A DNA stretch of 64,000 bases from Rothia nasimurium (GCF_928391935.1 NZ_CAKMTD010000001.1:310001-374000), one strand, 5' to 3'; shown: positions 26,415 through 37,780, numbered from the stretch's first letter. Made by a program: numbers and translations. Notes: a model not told the origin generated them from the letters alone.

Positions 26415-27313
26415 GCCAGGCCCTCCGATTCAACGCGTCCACCTACCAGGGAGACAAAACGGTTTTCCAGGCTATCTCCCCTGCGGACTGCCTCCATGGG
26501 CCCGGAGGCCAGGATCCGGCCAGCGTCCATCACAGCCACATGGTCGCACAAGCGTTGAACGAGGTCCATGACGTGGGAAGAGACAATGACGGTTCCTCCC
26601 CCAGCGACATAGGCCCTGAGAATATCTTGAATGTTGGATGCCGATACCGGGTCTACTGCCTCAAAGGGCTCGTCGAGCACCAGCAGGGAGGGGGCGTGGA
26701 TCATGGCACAGGCCAGCCCGATTTTCTTGGTCATACCAGCCGAATAGTCGGCAACCTGCCGCCCGACAGCTGGCACCAGGTCCATGGCCTGGAGGAGGTC
26801 GCGGGTGCGTTCGGCTACCGTCGCCTTATCGAGCCCGTGGAGACGGCCTGCGTAGGTGAGGAGTTGCTCGCCGGTGAGCTTATCGAAGAGGCGGACGCCG
26901 TCGGGCAGCACCCCAATCTTCCGTTTGGCTTCCAGGGGCTGGGCCCAGAGGTCGGTACCGCCAACAAGCACCCGCCCGGCCGTGGGCTTGAGCATACCTG
27001 TTGCCATGGACAGGCTGGTTGTCTTACCAGCCCCGTTGCGGCCTACCAGCCCATAGAAAGAGCCTCGAGGAATGGTCAGGTTGATTCCATTGACCACAGG
27101 GCGCCCGTCATAGACCTTGACCAGCCCGGTCAGTTCCAGGGCCGGGGTGGCTGTACTGCCGGGGGCCACCTCGGCCTCGACCGGGGACGGGGGCAGGGGC
27201 TGGGCTGGTTGTTCCAGCCTTGAGTTCTCTTCCGCTTGGGGGTCGGACGGCTGGGGCGTCGGCTCGGGTATCTGATGAGGGGAGGGAGACCAGGGGGTTA
27301 TTTCGTGTGCCAT
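26390..27313 (-). CDS. ABC transporter ATP-binding protein
   Basis: 307 residues from ATG 27313. The longer frame to 27349 would place its start inside a hairpin, so I reject it. Residues 1-60 are an unusual Pro/Glu-rich extension. The ATPase domain then has Walker A VGRNGAGKTT, an unusual signature YSAGMTKKIGLA (in place of LSGGQ) and Walker B LLVLDEPFEAVD. The H-loop is VIVSSHVMDLV. It pairs with the overlapping permease gene as an ABC-2-type exporter. Confidence 0.9.
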   Translation of the reverse strand: MAHEITPWSPSPHQIPEPTPQPSDPQAEENSRLEQPAQPLPPSPVEAEVAPGSTATPALELTGLVKVYDGRPVVNGINLTIPRGSFYGLVGRNGAGKTTSLSMATGMLKPTAGRVLVGGTDLWAQPLEAKRKIGVLPDGVRLFDKLTGEQLLTYAGRLHGLDKATVAERTRDLLQAMDLVPAVGRQVADYSAGMTKKIGLACAMIHAPSLLVLDEPFEAVDPVSASNIQDILRAYVAGGGTVIVSSHVMDLVQRLCDHVAVMDAGRILASGPMEAVRRGDSLENRFVSLVGGRVESEGLAWLQSSSN

Positions 27314-27339
27314 ACCACTTACTTTAGTCTGTACCCTGA

Positions 27340-27378
27340 CCTTTTTCATCCCTCGGGAGGATGAAAAACCCAGGTCAC
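27340..27378 (-). terminator. Hairpin between the YbbN-like and ABC genes
   Basis: TTTTTCATCC pairs with GGATGAAAAA around a 6-base loop, extended outward by GACC/GGTC. It lies 62 bases after the YbbN-like stop and may end that transcript. Confidence 0.5.
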
Positions 27379-27440
27379 CGCTCCCCTGCCTAGCCCCTTC
27401 AGCCAGCGGGGCAGGAAACCCCAGGAAGGTCAGCTATAGC

Positions 27441-28382
27441 CTAGAACATGGCCATCATGAGGGCCGAGCGGGCTTTCTTCACCCGGGGGTCAGCTGAGCC
27501 GACGACCTCAAAGAGTTCCAGGAGGCGCTCCCGTACCTGGGTTTTGGTGGTGTCGTCCACGGCTTTGAAGAGGGTGATGAGGCGGTTGAAGGCGTCCTCC
27601 ACATGTCCCCCGGCAATATCAAGGTCAGCGACGTTGAGCTGGGCTTGCACGTCGGTTGAGTCGGCGGCAGCCTTCTGCCGTTCTTCAGCCAGGTTGAGGG
27701 TTGAGACGCGGTGGAGCAGGTGGACCTGGGCCAGGCCAATCTTGGCGTCGGTATCGCCCGGGTTTTCGTTCAGGGCCCGAGTGTAGGCGGCCTCTGCGGC
27801 CTCGTAGTCCCCCCGATCTAGGGCGGCAAGGGCCTCCTGGTGCAGGGGCGGGAGGGGCTTTTCGCTGTCGGCTAGGACGGGCTCAAACCCGCCGGGTAGG
27901 CCCTGCTGGGCAGCTACCTGTAGTACCTGTCCGAGCACCTCCGTCAGCTCCTGTACTGGCAGGGGTCCGTGGGCGATCGGGACGGGACGCCCAGCCAGAA
28001 CGGCCACGGCCGCAGGGACCCCCTGAATCTGGAATGCCTGGCCGATCTCAGGGGTCTTGGTGATATCAACAGCTGCCAGAAGCAGGTTGCCTCCAGCTGA
28101 GTTCACCATGGCCTCCAGGTTCTCAATCATCTCCACCGAAGCCGGGGAATGAGGAGCCCACAGGCCAAAAATCACCGCACCACGGTTGGATTCCTGCACC
28201 AGCTTCTGGAACTGGCCGGTATCAGTAACGTCCAGCCGCCAACGTGGGGCGGGGCTGTCGGCCTTGCCCTCAGCCGGGGCGGACGCGTCCTGCCCAGCTC
28301 CCTGGGCTACGGCGGCAAGATCCGGGGCGTTACGGACCGAGGCCGGAAGGTTCTGCTCCTGGAAGCCAGCCTGCTGGGTCAT
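27441..28382 (-). CDS. YbbN/CnoX-like thioredoxin-fold TPR protein
   Basis: 313 residues. Residues 45-155 form a thioredoxin fold (VIFGLWAPHSPASVEMIENLE), but the usual CxxC is replaced by APHSPAS, so it cannot do dithiol exchange. The C-terminal half has tetratricopeptide-type helices (LDRGDYEAAEAAYTRALNENPGDTDAKIGL and following). This is the architecture of YbbN/CnoX, a holdase chaperone that hands substrates to DnaK or GroEL in E. coli; a similar role here is inferred. Cytoplasmic. Confidence 0.88.
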   Translation of the reverse strand: MTQQAGFQEQNLPASVRNAPDLAAVAQGAGQDASAPAEGKADSPAPRWRLDVTDTGQFQKLVQESNRGAVIFGLWAPHSPASVEMIENLEAMVNSAGGNLLLAAVDITKTPEIGQAFQIQGVPAAVAVLAGRPVPIAHGPLPVQELTEVLGQVLQVAAQQGLPGGFEPVLADSEKPLPPLHQEALAALDRGDYEAAEAAYTRALNENPGDTDAKIGLAQVHLLHRVSTLNLAEERQKAAADSTDVQAQLNVADLDIAGGHVEDAFNRLITLFKAVDDTTKTQVRERLLELFEVVGSADPRVKKARSALMMAMF

Positions 28383-28529
28383 GATGCTCTCTTTTCTCTC
28401 AAAACGGGAAGTATCTCCCTACTATCGTGCCAAAGAGGCGCCCGAGGGCGAGCTTCCGAGCCCAGTTTCAAGCCCAGGGCAGAAATCAAGATAGGCTAGA
28501 GGCAAGACCACCCCCTACCGGACACAAAC

Positions 28530-29843
28530 ATGCCAGATATCCTCAACGCCCTCAAAAAACTGACGCCCCGCCGGTCAGCCCAGCAGGTTGCTGACGCTGT
28601 TCCCTCCGATGAAGCAGCGTCCTCTGACGCTACCGGCTCACCCCGTTTCAGCCTCCCGGCTCTCCCTGCTATCCCCGGGGCCCTCCCCCGCCACCGCTTC
28701 CAGCTACCAGCCGAGCCAGAAAACTACCCCCAGATTTCCCCTGACACGGACGCAGCCCCCGAGGCCCCTGCCGTCCGGCCCGAAGGCAAGGGACGCTACC
28801 TCACTAACCCGGTCTACTTCGGCTTCATGCTGGCCATCGGCATGGGCCTGGCCTATATCGCCTTCTATCTGGTGCTCAATGTGGGGGCCCTGGCCGGGTG
28901 GCTCACCGGCGCCCTCTTTATCGGCCTGGGCCTTGACCCCCTCGTCAGAAAACTCGAAAGCTGGGGCCTGCCCCGCTCCCTCGGAGTGACGGCCGTCTTC
29001 CTCCTCTTTGCCGGTATCGCCGCCGCCGTCATTTTCTGGATTATCCCCATGGTGGCCCGGCAGGCTGTAGCTTTCGTTACCGGTTTCCCCCAGCAGTTTG
29101 AGAGCTTCCTTAACAGCGACCTTGTCATTACCCTAGATAAACGCTTCCAGGTGCGGGACGCCGTCGACGCCGAGGTCGAAAAAATCTTTGCTCAGATAGC
29201 CTCAGACACCTCGGTGGTCAGTGGCTTCCTCAACTCCCTCATGAACGCAGGGTCCACCCTGGCTGAGGTCACCACCGGCACCATCATCGTCCTTTTCCTC
29301 TCCATGTACGTCCTGGCCTCCCTGCCCACCATCAAGGCCTGGTTCATCCGTCTGGCCCCGGCCTCCAAACGGGATCGAATCGGCTACCTGACCGAGAAAA
29401 TTACCTCCTCGGTCGGCCAGTACGTCTCAGGCCAGGCCCTGGTTGCTCTCTGCAACGCCACCGTAGCCTCCATCATCATGCTCATTGTCGGCGTTCCCTT
29501 TGCCCAGCTCCTCATGCTAGTCGTCCTGATTCTCGCCTTTATCCCCCTGGTCGGCGGGGTCAGTGCAGCAGCCCTTGTGTCGATCATGGCCCTGATTGAA
29601 AGCTGGCAGACGGCCATCTTCTTCCTCATCCCCTACCTGGTCTACCTGCAGGTTGAGGCCTACTTCATCTCCCCCCGCATTATGAAGCGGGCTGTGGCTG
29701 TTCCCGGTGCGGTGGCCATTATCGCGGTTGTAGCAGGTTCTGCCCTCTGGGGAGTCCTCGGGGCCCTCATCGCTATTCCCGTCGCAGCCTCCCTGCTCAT
29801 CTTGGTCAATGAGGTCCTAGTTCCCCGGCAAGACCAGCTGTAG
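28530..29843 (+). CDS. AI-2E family transporter (putative permease)
   Basis: 437 residues. About 85 Pro/Ser-rich cytoplasmic residues precede roughly eight helices. The PF01594-type features are the double N-terminal hairpin (FGFMLAIGMGLAYIAFYLVL, ALFIGLGLDPLVRKLE), a long amphipathic segment around residues 190-230, and AFIPLVGGVSAAALVS near the end. Members export varied small molecules or act as Na+/H+ antiporters; the AI-2 name is historical. It is a single-gene transcript with a strong terminator after it. Confidence 0.88.
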   Translation: MPDILNALKKLTPRRSAQQVADAVPSDEAASSDATGSPRFSLPALPAIPGALPRHRFQLPAEPENYPQISPDTDAAPEAPAVRPEGKGRYLTNPVYFGFMLAIGMGLAYIAFYLVLNVGALAGWLTGALFIGLGLDPLVRKLESWGLPRSLGVTAVFLLFAGIAAAVIFWIIPMVARQAVAFVTGFPQQFESFLNSDLVITLDKRFQVRDAVDAEVEKIFAQIASDTSVVSGFLNSLMNAGSTLAEVTTGTIIVLFLSMYVLASLPTIKAWFIRLAPASKRDRIGYLTEKITSSVGQYVSGQALVALCNATVASIIMLIVGVPFAQLLMLVVLILAFIPLVGGVSAAALVSIMALIESWQTAIFFLIPYLVYLQVEAYFISPRIMKRAVAVPGAVAIIAVVAGSALWGVLGALIAIPVAASLLILVNEVLVPRQDQL

Positions 29844-29874
29844 CCCCTCCCTGCCCCAGCATGCAAGGACGCAC

Positions 29875-29909
29875 AAGCCCCACCTTCAGCTTCAGAAGGT
29901 GGGGCTTTT
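29875..29909 (+). terminator. Terminator between the AI-2E gene and the convergent zinc-binding gene
   Basis: AAGCCCCACCTTC pairs with GAAGGTGGGGCTT (13 bp, 7-base loop) followed by TTCC rightward and by TGTGCGTCC leftward. It may serve both convergent genes. Confidence 0.75.
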
Positions 29910-29919
29910 CCGTCCTGCC

Positions 29920-30255
29920 CTAATACCAGAGACTGCGTGTCTCCCAGCAGCGTTTATGCCAGTGCCTCCGCTCCTCGATGGCTCGCTGGGCACCAAACAT
30001 GTGATCGGTCTGCCAGGCCACCAGGTGGGCCACCCCGGGGTTAATCTGCCGCTCACAGGCCGGACATTTATAGGTCTTCTTGGCATTGACCGCTGGAATA
30101 TACTGCACATACCAGTCCCCATCGGCGCTTTCCTCAATGAAAGGGGCAGGGTCGAGGATACGGGAAATGTCCCTCCCTTGGGGGCGGGTTTTCTGCCACT
30201 TACTCAAGGCAGGTCCAGAGTTGGAGCGACGTTTGGGGTGGGGTCTACGAGGCAT
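29920..30255 (-). CDS. Small zinc-binding conserved actinobacterial protein
   Basis: 111 residues from ATG 30255 (MPRRPHPKRRSN). The frame is open upstream but reads as repeat-derived sequence. Zinc-site candidates are the CPAC pair near residue 65 and a cluster of His/Cys (HLVAWQTDH, RRHWHKRCW), a pattern like an HNH or treble-clef fold. Similar short proteins in Micrococcaceae carry vague labels such as ATP/GTP-binding protein. No P-loop is visible here, so that label is not supported. Divergent from nucS across the repeat-rich gap. Confidence 0.7.
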   Translation of the reverse strand: MPRRPHPKRRSNSGPALSKWQKTRPQGRDISRILDPAPFIEESADGDWYVQYIPAVNAKKTYKCPACERQINPGVAHLVAWQTDHMFGAQRAIEERRHWHKRCWETRSLWY

Positions 30256-30747
30256 AGCCCCTATTCTGTCATGGCCCATGCCCCAGGCCCAAGCCCTGCC
30301 CCTGACCTTTGGCCTTGGCCCTGCTTGGGGCACCGGTAGCCCTCTGCCCTTGGCTCTGGCCCTGGCTCTGTCCCAAGCGCAGTCCCAAGCCCTGTGCCTT
30401 GCTCTGGCCTTTGACTGTGCCTTGAGCCCTGACCATCCTGGTCAGCCACTTCGCCGCCACCAGCACAGCTCTGATTCTCCTCCCGGGGCTGTCATTTCCC
30501 CCATCTGCTCTCGCTGAACGGCCTCTTCGCCGCCCCTCTGCCCTATCTCTGTCTGTCCTCCCGGGGCCGTCTTTTCCCCCTTCTGGGCTCGCCGGACCGC
30601 CTCTTCGCCGCCCCTCTGCCCTATCTCTTCCTGCCCTCCCGGGGACGTCATTTCCCCCTTCTGCCCACACTGGGCCGCACCACCTGCCCGTCCTGCTGGG
30701 GGTCTGGCCCCTAGAGCCTGAGCCGGGCAACCTGTTAGAGTTGGGAG
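30256..30747. repeat. Repeat-rich intergenic region: degenerate 6-bp repeats and a 78-bp tandem repeat
   Basis: No gene is supported in these 492 bases. Roughly 30275-30440 is a degenerate hexamer array of the type (C/T)(C/T)TGGC. At 30479, 30557 and 30635 the block CCTCCCGGGG recurs with exactly 78-bp spacing, and about 2.6 units are present with over 80 percent similarity. The period is a multiple of three, so both strands stay open and create spurious reading frames of low complexity. The nucS promoter must lie in the last 65 bases or so. Confidence 0.8.
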
Positions 30748-31464
30748 GTGCGTTTAGTAATAGCTGATTGTTCTGTCGATTATATGGGCCGTCTCAATGC
30801 CCACCTGCCCCGGGCAACCCGCCTGCTCATGATCAAAAACGATGGGTCTGTACTGATTCATTCCGATGGGGGTTCCTACAAGCCCCTGAACTGGATGAGC
30901 CCGCCCTGCCGTCTGCATATTTCCCCCCGATCAGAGTTTGAGGGAACCTCCATTGCTGACGACCTTGACCCTGACGTAACCGAACTGTGGACGGTGCAGG
31001 CCGCCAAGAGCGACGACAGGCTCCTCATCCGTATCTTTGGCACCCACGGTGAGATGAGCCATGATCTAGGAATCGATCCGGGCCTCATCAAGGATGGGGT
31101 TGAGGCTGACCTACAGCGCCTGTTGGCAGAGCAGATTGAGCTCTTGGGGGCTGGCTACCGGCTGGTTCGACGCGAGTACCCCACAGCCATTGGTCCAGTC
31201 GATATCCTGGCCAAGGACGCCTCCGGTATATCTGTTGCCGTTGAGCTCAAGCGGATTGGCGACATCGACGGTGTTGAGCAGCTCACCCGTTACCTGGACC
31301 TGCTCAACCGGGACCCGCTGCTGGCCCCCGTCCAGGGTGTCTTTGCCGCCCAGAAAATTAAGCCCCAGGCCCGTACCCTGGCCGAGGACCGCGGTATCCG
31401 CTGCGTATCTCTTGACTACGACGCCATGCGCGGGGTAGACGACGTAGAATCCCGCCTTTTCTAA
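30748..31464 (+). CDS. nucS: Endonuclease NucS (non-canonical mismatch repair)
   Basis: 238 residues from a GTG start with GGGAG directly before it. The N-terminal DNA-binding domain ([21 protein letters not shown]) is followed by the RecB-like nuclease site: an early acidic residue, GPVDILAKD and AVELKRIG (the D-ExK arrangement, about residues 150-170). NucS cleaves G/T, G/G and T/T mismatches with the beta clamp and replaces MutSL in most actinobacteria. The C-terminus DDVESRLF resembles a clamp-binding peptide. Transcript ends at the double hairpin downstream. Confidence 0.95.
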   Translation: MRLVIADCSVDYMGRLNAHLPRATRLLMIKNDGSVLIHSDGGSYKPLNWMSPPCRLHISPRSEFEGTSIADDLDPDVTELWTVQAAKSDDRLLIRIFGTHGEMSHDLGIDPGLIKDGVEADLQRLLAEQIELLGAGYRLVRREYPTAIGPVDILAKDASGISVAVELKRIGDIDGVEQLTRYLDLLNRDPLLAPVQGVFAAQKIKPQARTLAEDRGIRCVSLDYDAMRGVDDVESRLF

Positions 31465-31483
31465 CACCAAGGTCTTCACGCAA

Positions 31484-31520
31484 CAAGGGCCCCTTCACCC
31501 GCCGGGTAAAGGGGCCCTTG
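31484..31520 (+). terminator. Terminator of nucS
   Basis: CAAGGGCCCCTT pairs with AAGGGGCCCTTG (12 bp) 20 bases after the stop; the loop contains a further ACCC/GGGT pairing. Confidence 0.7.
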
Positions 31521-31553
31521 CTGTCGAAAAGGACCATATTGGAGCCTGGATAC

Positions 31554-31598
31554 AAGGACGCCGCCCTCCCCCATTACTGGGTTAGGGCGGCGTCCTTT
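31554..31598 (-). terminator. Terminator of the ATP synthase operon
   Basis: Read leftward, AAAGGACGCCGCCCT pairs with AGGGCGGCGTCCTT after the atpC stop at 31614, with a 16-base loop. Confidence 0.7.
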
Positions 31599-31613
31599 CA
31601 GCCAGGCTTGAAC

Positions 31614-31871
31614 CTAGATCTGAGCGTGCTTGGCTGCGATGGTGACTCGATCGTTAGAAACGGTCAAGAAACCCTCGTTCAGGCGGGTGGTCTTCTTTTC
31701 GCCGTTGGTGGCTTCAATCAGAAGTTCACCGTCGTCAGCAAGAAGCGCCATGGTGGGGATGTGGCCGGGCATGATACCGAGGTCACCGTCAACGGTGCGA
31801 GCTCGTACATACTTGGCTTCGCCAACCCACACGATGTGTTCGCGTGAAACGACTTCAACTTTCAGTGCCAT
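31614..31871 (-). CDS. atpC: F1Fo ATP synthase subunit epsilon
   Basis: 85 residues, the short actinobacterial form that consists of the N-terminal beta-sandwich only and lacks most of the C-terminal inhibitory helix hairpin. VEVVSREHIVWVGEAKYV and GDLGIMPGHIPTMALL are the family motifs. It rotates with gamma and contacts the c-ring. It is the last gene of the operon, 2 bases after the atpD stop. Confidence 0.95.
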   Translation of the reverse strand: MALKVEVVSREHIVWVGEAKYVRARTVDGDLGIMPGHIPTMALLADDGELLIEATNGEKKTTRLNEGFLTVSNDRVTIAAKHAQI

Positions 31872-31873
31872 AA

Positions 31874-33346
<1,473 letters not shown>

Positions 33347-33382
33347 TTACCTATGTAGAGAGTGGAAAAGTTGTCTTCGGGT

Positions 33383-34303
33383 TTAGGAGGCGAGTGCGTC
33401 GGCGCCGCCAACGATTTCGCTGAGCTCCTGAGTAATCTCTGCCTGGCGAGCGTTGTTCATCAGGCGGGTGTACTTCTTAATCAGCTCATCTGCGTTGTCG
33501 CCTGCGGACTTCATCGCACGCTGGCGCGATGCAAGTTCGGACGCTGCCGCTTCAAGCAGGCACGCATAAATGCGGGAAGCGATGTAGCGGGGAAGCAGGG
33601 CGTCGAGGACTTCCTGGGGGTTGGGCTCAAATTCGAAGACTGAGTTCTGCTGGAACTGGTCGTCTTCAAGTCGTTCGCCGGGCAGGATTTCTTCGCCAAG
33701 TTCACGGGCTGCTGCAACTTCGATGGGCAGAAGACGCAGGACGCGGGTTTCCTGGGTGACCATTGAAACGAACTCGGTGTAGATGATGTGGAGGTCATCT
33801 ACGTCGCCGTTCTCGTAGGCTGCCAGAATCGCGTCGCGGGCGGCGATTGCCATCTCGATGTTGGGGTTGTCGGTGTTACCTTCCCAAGCCTGCTCGTACT
33901 CGCGCTCACGGAATTCAAAGTAGGACTTTGCCTTGCGACCGATGAGGTAGAGCTTTACGTCACGTCCCTCACCGCGGAGCTTTTCAATAAGTCCCTCGGT
34001 TTTTTTGAGGACGGATGATGAGTATGAACCCGCAAGGCCGCGGTCGCTGGTCAAAACGAGCACTGCGGAGCGACCGGTCTTAGCCTTGTTGCTCGCATTG
34101 AGCAGGGGGTGCTCAATGTGATGCTGGGTCGCAATAGCGGTTACCGCCTTGGTCAGCGCATTTGCGTAGGGGCTTGCAGCCTCAGCGCTTTTGCGAGCCT
34201 TGTTAATGCGTGAGGTTGCGATCATCTCCATTGCCTTGAAGATCTTCTTCATGGACTTAGTTGAAGTAATCTTTTGGCGGTAAACCCTAATCTGGGCTCC
34301 CAT
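33383..34303 (-). CDS. atpG: F1Fo ATP synthase subunit gamma
   Basis: 306 residues from ATG 34303 ([12 protein letters not shown]), preceded by AAAGGAATCTCT. The N- and C-terminal helices that form the rotor shaft are recognisable ([21 protein letters not shown] and the closing [24 protein letters not shown] helix), with [10 protein letters not shown] between. It couples Fo rotation to beta-subunit conformational change. Confidence 0.96.
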   Translation of the reverse strand: MGAQIRVYRQKITSTKSMKKIFKAMEMIATSRINKARKSAEAASPYANALTKAVTAIATQHHIEHPLLNASNKAKTGRSAVLVLTSDRGLAGSYSSSVLKKTEGLIEKLRGEGRDVKLYLIGRKAKSYFEFREREYEQAWEGNTDNPNIEMAIAARDAILAAYENGDVDDLHIIYTEFVSMVTQETRVLRLLPIEVAAARELGEEILPGERLEDDQFQQNSVFEFEPNPQEVLDALLPRYIASRIYACLLEAAASELASRQRAMKSAGDNADELIKKYTRLMNNARQAEITQELSEIVGGADALAS

Positions 34304-34378
34304 AGAGATTCCTTTCACTCCTAGGGCGAAGTGCCCCTCCCCTTTCGACGAGGGGCACCTCGCTGGCTAGGAAAATCG

Positions 34379-36004
34379 CTAACCGATGGTTTCCTGTGAT
34401 ACTTCGCTGTCAGACAGGGGCTTGTGCTCTTCACGGCCTGCTTCAACCAGGTGGCTGGAGCCTTCTGAGCGGAAGCCCTTCTTGAAGTCGACGATGGCAG
34501 TCTTGAGGGCTGCGACGGTGTCGTCTTCGAGCTTGCCTGAGGTGCCAATCTCCTGAAGGACGGAGGTTGAGCGACGCAGGTGATCGAGGAACTCTGACTC
34601 GAAACGCAGGACGTCTGAGATTTCCAGGTCATCCAGGTAGCCGTTGGTGCCAGCCCAGATTGAAACAACCTGGTCCTCAACTGCATAGGGGGTGTACTGG
34701 GGCTGACGCAGCAGCTCGGTCAGGCGAGCACCGCGAGTCAGCTGGGCCTTGGAGGCTTCGTCCAGGTCAGATGCGAACATGGCGAAGGCTTCCATAGCAC
34801 GGTACTGGGCCAGATCCAGCTTGAGGGTACCGGATACCTTCTTCATAGCCTTAGTCTGGGCTGCACCACCAACACGGGAAACGGAGATACCTACGTCGAC
34901 CGCGGGGCGCTGGTTAGCGTTGAAGAGGTCGGACTGCAGGAAGATCTGGCCGTCGGTAATGGAGATGACGTTGGTGGGAATGAAGGCAGAAACGTCGTTT
35001 GCCTTGGTTTCAATGATGGGGAAACCGGTCATTGAACCTGCACCCAGCTCGTCCGAGAGCTTTGCACAGCGCTCGAGCAGGCGGGAGTGGAGGTAGAAGA
35101 CGTCGCCGGGGTAGGCTTCGCGGCCCGGAGGACGGCGGAGCAGCAGTGACACTGCACGGTAGGCCTCAGCCTGCTTGGAGAGATCATCAAAGATAATCAG
35201 AACGTGCTTGCCACCGTACATCCAGTGCTGACCAATGGCGCTACCGGTGTAGGGTGCCAGGTACTTGAAGCCTGCTGCGTCAGAAGCGGGGGAAGCCACG
35301 ATGGTGGTGTATTCCAGTGCGCCCTGCTGCTTGAGGGTTTCACGGACAGCTGCGATGGTTGAAGCCTTCTGACCGATAGCAACGTAGACACAGCGAACCT
35401 GCTTGTTGGGGTCACCGGTTGCCCAGTTGTCCTTCTGGTTCAGGATGGTGTCGACGGCAATTGCGGTCTTACCGGTCTGGCGGTCGCCAATGATGAGCTG
35501 ACGCTGGCCACGGCCAATCGGAATCATGGCATCGATTGCCTTGAGGCCGGTCTGGAGGGGTTCGTGGACGGACTTGCGCTGGGTGACGCCAGGTGCCTGG
35601 AGTTCCAGGGCACGGCGGCCTTCAGCGGCGATTTCGCCCAGGTCATCGATGGGGTTACCCAGGGGGTCAACTACACGGCCCAGGTAGGCGTCGCCTACGG
35701 GTACTGAGAGAACCTCACCGGTGCGGTGAACTTCCTGGCCTTCTTCAATGCCGGTGAAGTCACCCAGGATGATGACACCAATGTCACGGGTATCGAGGTT
35801 CTGTGCCAGGCCAAGAGTGCCATCTTCGAAGCGAAGAAGCTCATTAGCCATTACTGAGGGAAGGCCCTCAACGCGTGCGATGCCGTCGGATGCTGCTGCA
35901 ACACGACCCACCTCTACGCGCTCTGCATTGCCGGGTTCGTAAGACGCTGCAAACTCGTTCAGCGCGTTACGGACATCATCGGCGTTGATGGTCAAATCGG
36001 CCAT
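34379..36004 (-). CDS. atpA: F1Fo ATP synthase subunit alpha
   Basis: 541 residues from ATG 36004 ([11 protein letters not shown]); an open extension upstream is not preceded by a ribosome binding site. Walker [10 protein letters not shown] near residue 170 and the [10 protein letters not shown] arginine-finger region near 375 are present. The C-terminal tail of about 30 residues beyond the core ([20 protein letters not shown]) is longer than in E. coli, as in other actinobacteria. Non-catalytic nucleotide-binding subunit. Confidence 0.97.
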   Translation of the reverse strand: MADLTINADDVRNALNEFAASYEPGNAERVEVGRVAAASDGIARVEGLPSVMANELLRFEDGTLGLAQNLDTRDIGVIILGDFTGIEEGQEVHRTGEVLSVPVGDAYLGRVVDPLGNPIDDLGEIAAEGRRALELQAPGVTQRKSVHEPLQTGLKAIDAMIPIGRGQRQLIIGDRQTGKTAIAVDTILNQKDNWATGDPNKQVRCVYVAIGQKASTIAAVRETLKQQGALEYTTIVASPASDAAGFKYLAPYTGSAIGQHWMYGGKHVLIIFDDLSKQAEAYRAVSLLLRRPPGREAYPGDVFYLHSRLLERCAKLSDELGAGSMTGFPIIETKANDVSAFIPTNVISITDGQIFLQSDLFNANQRPAVDVGISVSRVGGAAQTKAMKKVSGTLKLDLAQYRAMEAFAMFASDLDEASKAQLTRGARLTELLRQPQYTPYAVEDQVVSIWAGTNGYLDDLEISDVLRFESEFLDHLRRSTSVLQEIGTSGKLEDDTVAALKTAIVDFKKGFRSEGSSHLVEAGREEHKPLSDSEVSQETIG

Positions 36005-36164
36005 CTTATGTCCCTGCTCTCCTAATTTGTTGGTGTGCCTGCCACAGGTTTGGGGCAGGCCCACCGAAACTTATGTGACGTGCCGGGTCGGCTAGCCTTT
36101 GGCGTGCCCGATTCGTCGTTTGTATCTTCTAAATCACCGTCGAGGTCTCGACTGTATAAATCGC

Positions 36165-36977
36165 CTAGGCGAATGCGCGGCTCAGTTCAGACAGGCGGGT
36201 TGATAGAGTGCCATCAATGACCTCATCACCGACCTGGACACGGAGGCCACCAAGAACTGAGGGGTCTACGGTGATGTCGAGCTTCAGCTCCTTGCCGTAG
36301 GTCTTGTTCAGTGAGCCCTGGAGCTTTGCAATCTGCTCTGCTGTCAGTGCGGTTGCAGAAGTTACTCGTGCAATCCAACGGTTTTGACGCTTGACGATGA
36401 TTTCTACGAACGCGCTGGCCAGGCGAGCTGCGGTGGTACCGCGAGCTGCAGTGCCAACTCGTTCGAGCAGAAGCTTGCCTTCAGCGGTGGATACTGATCC
36501 ACCGAGTGAGACTGCGAGCTTCTTGAGTGCTTCTTTGCTGGCTCTGGTGTCGGCAAGTGCAGCCTGAGCTTCTGCAGATGCATCAACTGTGTTGATGAAG
36601 GTCAGAAGTTCGTTGACGGTCTGCTCAAGGGCATCGACACCCCCGCGACGTTCAGCAGAAAGCGCTACTGAGGTGACAGCTACGTGTTCTAGGGCATCAG
36701 CTAGATCTCGTTCTGCACTCCAGCGGGCCTCAGCTGCTGCTGAAACGACGGCCAGGGCGGCTTCGGAGATCTTGCCTCCCAGAACTGAGCGGGCAATGCC
36801 TGCTCGCTGGGCTGCTTCACGGGAAGGATCGGTTAGACCTCGCCGGAACCCACCGTTGCTGTCGATGACATCGACAACAGCGAAAAGTTCATCTGCGAGG
36901 TGGGTCGGGTTGACGGTAGCCTGGGCTACCAGTACCTGTTCCACCTTGTTCAGTGATTCAGTTGATACTGCTGACAT
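36165..36977 (-). CDS. atpH: F1Fo ATP synthase subunit delta
   Basis: 270 residues, the longer delta form of actinobacteria, with the C-terminal VDPSVLGGLRVQVGDEVIDGTLSTRLSELSRAF motif split across the usual delta signature. It joins F1 to the peripheral stalk. The start lies on the last base of atpF's stop region (1-base contact at 36977), showing tight coupling. A 160-base gap with no gene precedes atpA. Confidence 0.94.
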   Translation of the reverse strand: MSAVSTESLNKVEQVLVAQATVNPTHLADELFAVVDVIDSNGGFRRGLTDPSREAAQRAGIARSVLGGKISEAALAVVSAAAEARWSAERDLADALEHVAVTSVALSAERRGGVDALEQTVNELLTFINTVDASAEAQAALADTRASKEALKKLAVSLGGSVSTAEGKLLLERVGTAARGTTAARLASAFVEIIVKRQNRWIARVTSATALTAEQIAKLQGSLNKTYGKELKLDITVDPSVLGGLRVQVGDEVIDGTLSTRLSELSRAFA

Positions 36978-37519
36978 TAGCGGACTGCACCTGCCTGCTG
37001 TGCATCAAGGTCTGCAAGAAAACGATCGACTACACGTGCAGATCGCTCATCATCGTTGAGGGATTCACCAACGATCTTGCCGGCCAGTGAGGTTGCCAGT
37101 GCGCCAACTTCAGTGCGAAGTGATGCAGCAGCTGCTGCACGCTCAGCCTCGATGGTCTTCTGGGCGTTCTCGGTAATACGAGCAGCCTCAGCGTTAGCGC
37201 GTTCCTTGGCCTCTGCCACGATGGCGTCGCCCTCGGCACGAGCTTCTTCACGAATCTTCTGAGCTTCCAGACGAGCGCTTTCGAGCTGCTGGCCGTACTC
37301 TTCGCGTGCTGCTGCGGCCTCAGCCTGAGCCTTTTCGGCCTTAGCTAGACCGCCCTCGATTGCTTCCTTACGGTCCTGGTAAATCTTTTCGAATGCCGGG
37401 ACAACGTACTTGGTAACGATGAAGAGGAGGAGCAGGAACCCGATGGCGGTAATGGCGATTTCCCAGACGTTGGGGATCAGAGGATTGGCGCCCTCTGCTG
37501 CTGCCATTAAGTGAGACAT
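36977..37519 (-). CDS. atpF: F1Fo ATP synthase subunit b
   Basis: 180 residues. One N-terminal membrane helix (EIAITAIGFLLLLFIVTKYVV) is followed by a long charged Ala/Glu/Arg coiled coil, the peripheral stalk. It contacts delta at the top of F1. The ATG is preceded by GGGGGTT-type weak sequence; a start at the fifth-codon Met is possible. Confidence 0.95.
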   Translation of the reverse strand: MSHLMAAAEGANPLIPNVWEIAITAIGFLLLLFIVTKYVVPAFEKIYQDRKEAIEGGLAKAEKAQAEAAAAREEYGQQLESARLEAQKIREEARAEGDAIVAEAKERANAEAARITENAQKTIEAERAAAAASLRTEVGALATSLAGKIVGESLNDDERSARVVDRFLADLDAQQAGAVR

Positions 37520-37570
37520 AGGGGGTTTTCCTGTTCTATAGTTTGGTCAATCTTTCGGCGGGGCCGGAAT

Positions 37571-37780
37571 TTACTTGATAAACGCAAGAACCAGGCCGAG
37601 AACTGCCAGTGCTTCAACCAGAGCGAAGCCCAGGAAGAGCATAGGCTGAAGGGTCTTCTGTGACTCGGGCTGACGAGCAACTGAGGTCATGTATGCAGCG
37701 AAGATCAGACCTACGCCGATGCCACCGCCGATAGCTGAAAGACCGTAACCAACTGCGGTAAGTGAACCGGTGAGTTCCAT
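37571..37780 (-). CDS. atpE: F1Fo ATP synthase subunit c
   Basis: 69 residues forming a helical hairpin. The polar loop is RQP (residues 36-38), and the proton-binding carboxylate is Glu56 in [11 protein letters not shown]. No Na+-type liganding set (Gln/Ser/Thr around the Glu) is evident, so a proton ring is expected. RBS AAAGGAA lies upstream. Confidence 0.96.
   Translation of the reverse strand: MELTGSLTAVGYGLSAIGGGIGVGLIFAAYMTSVARQPESQKTLQPMLFLGFALVEALAVLGLVLAFIK

Noticed and set aside
30479..30680. Possible CRISPR array
   Set aside because: The 78-bp units are contiguous and similar throughout; there are no constant repeats separated by unique spacers and no cas genes nearby.
30269..30730. 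A 153-codon minus-strand frame with 26-residue repeats
   Set aside because: It starts with a weak TTG without a ribosome binding site, and its repeats simply follow the 78-bp DNA period; both strands are open there for the same reason.
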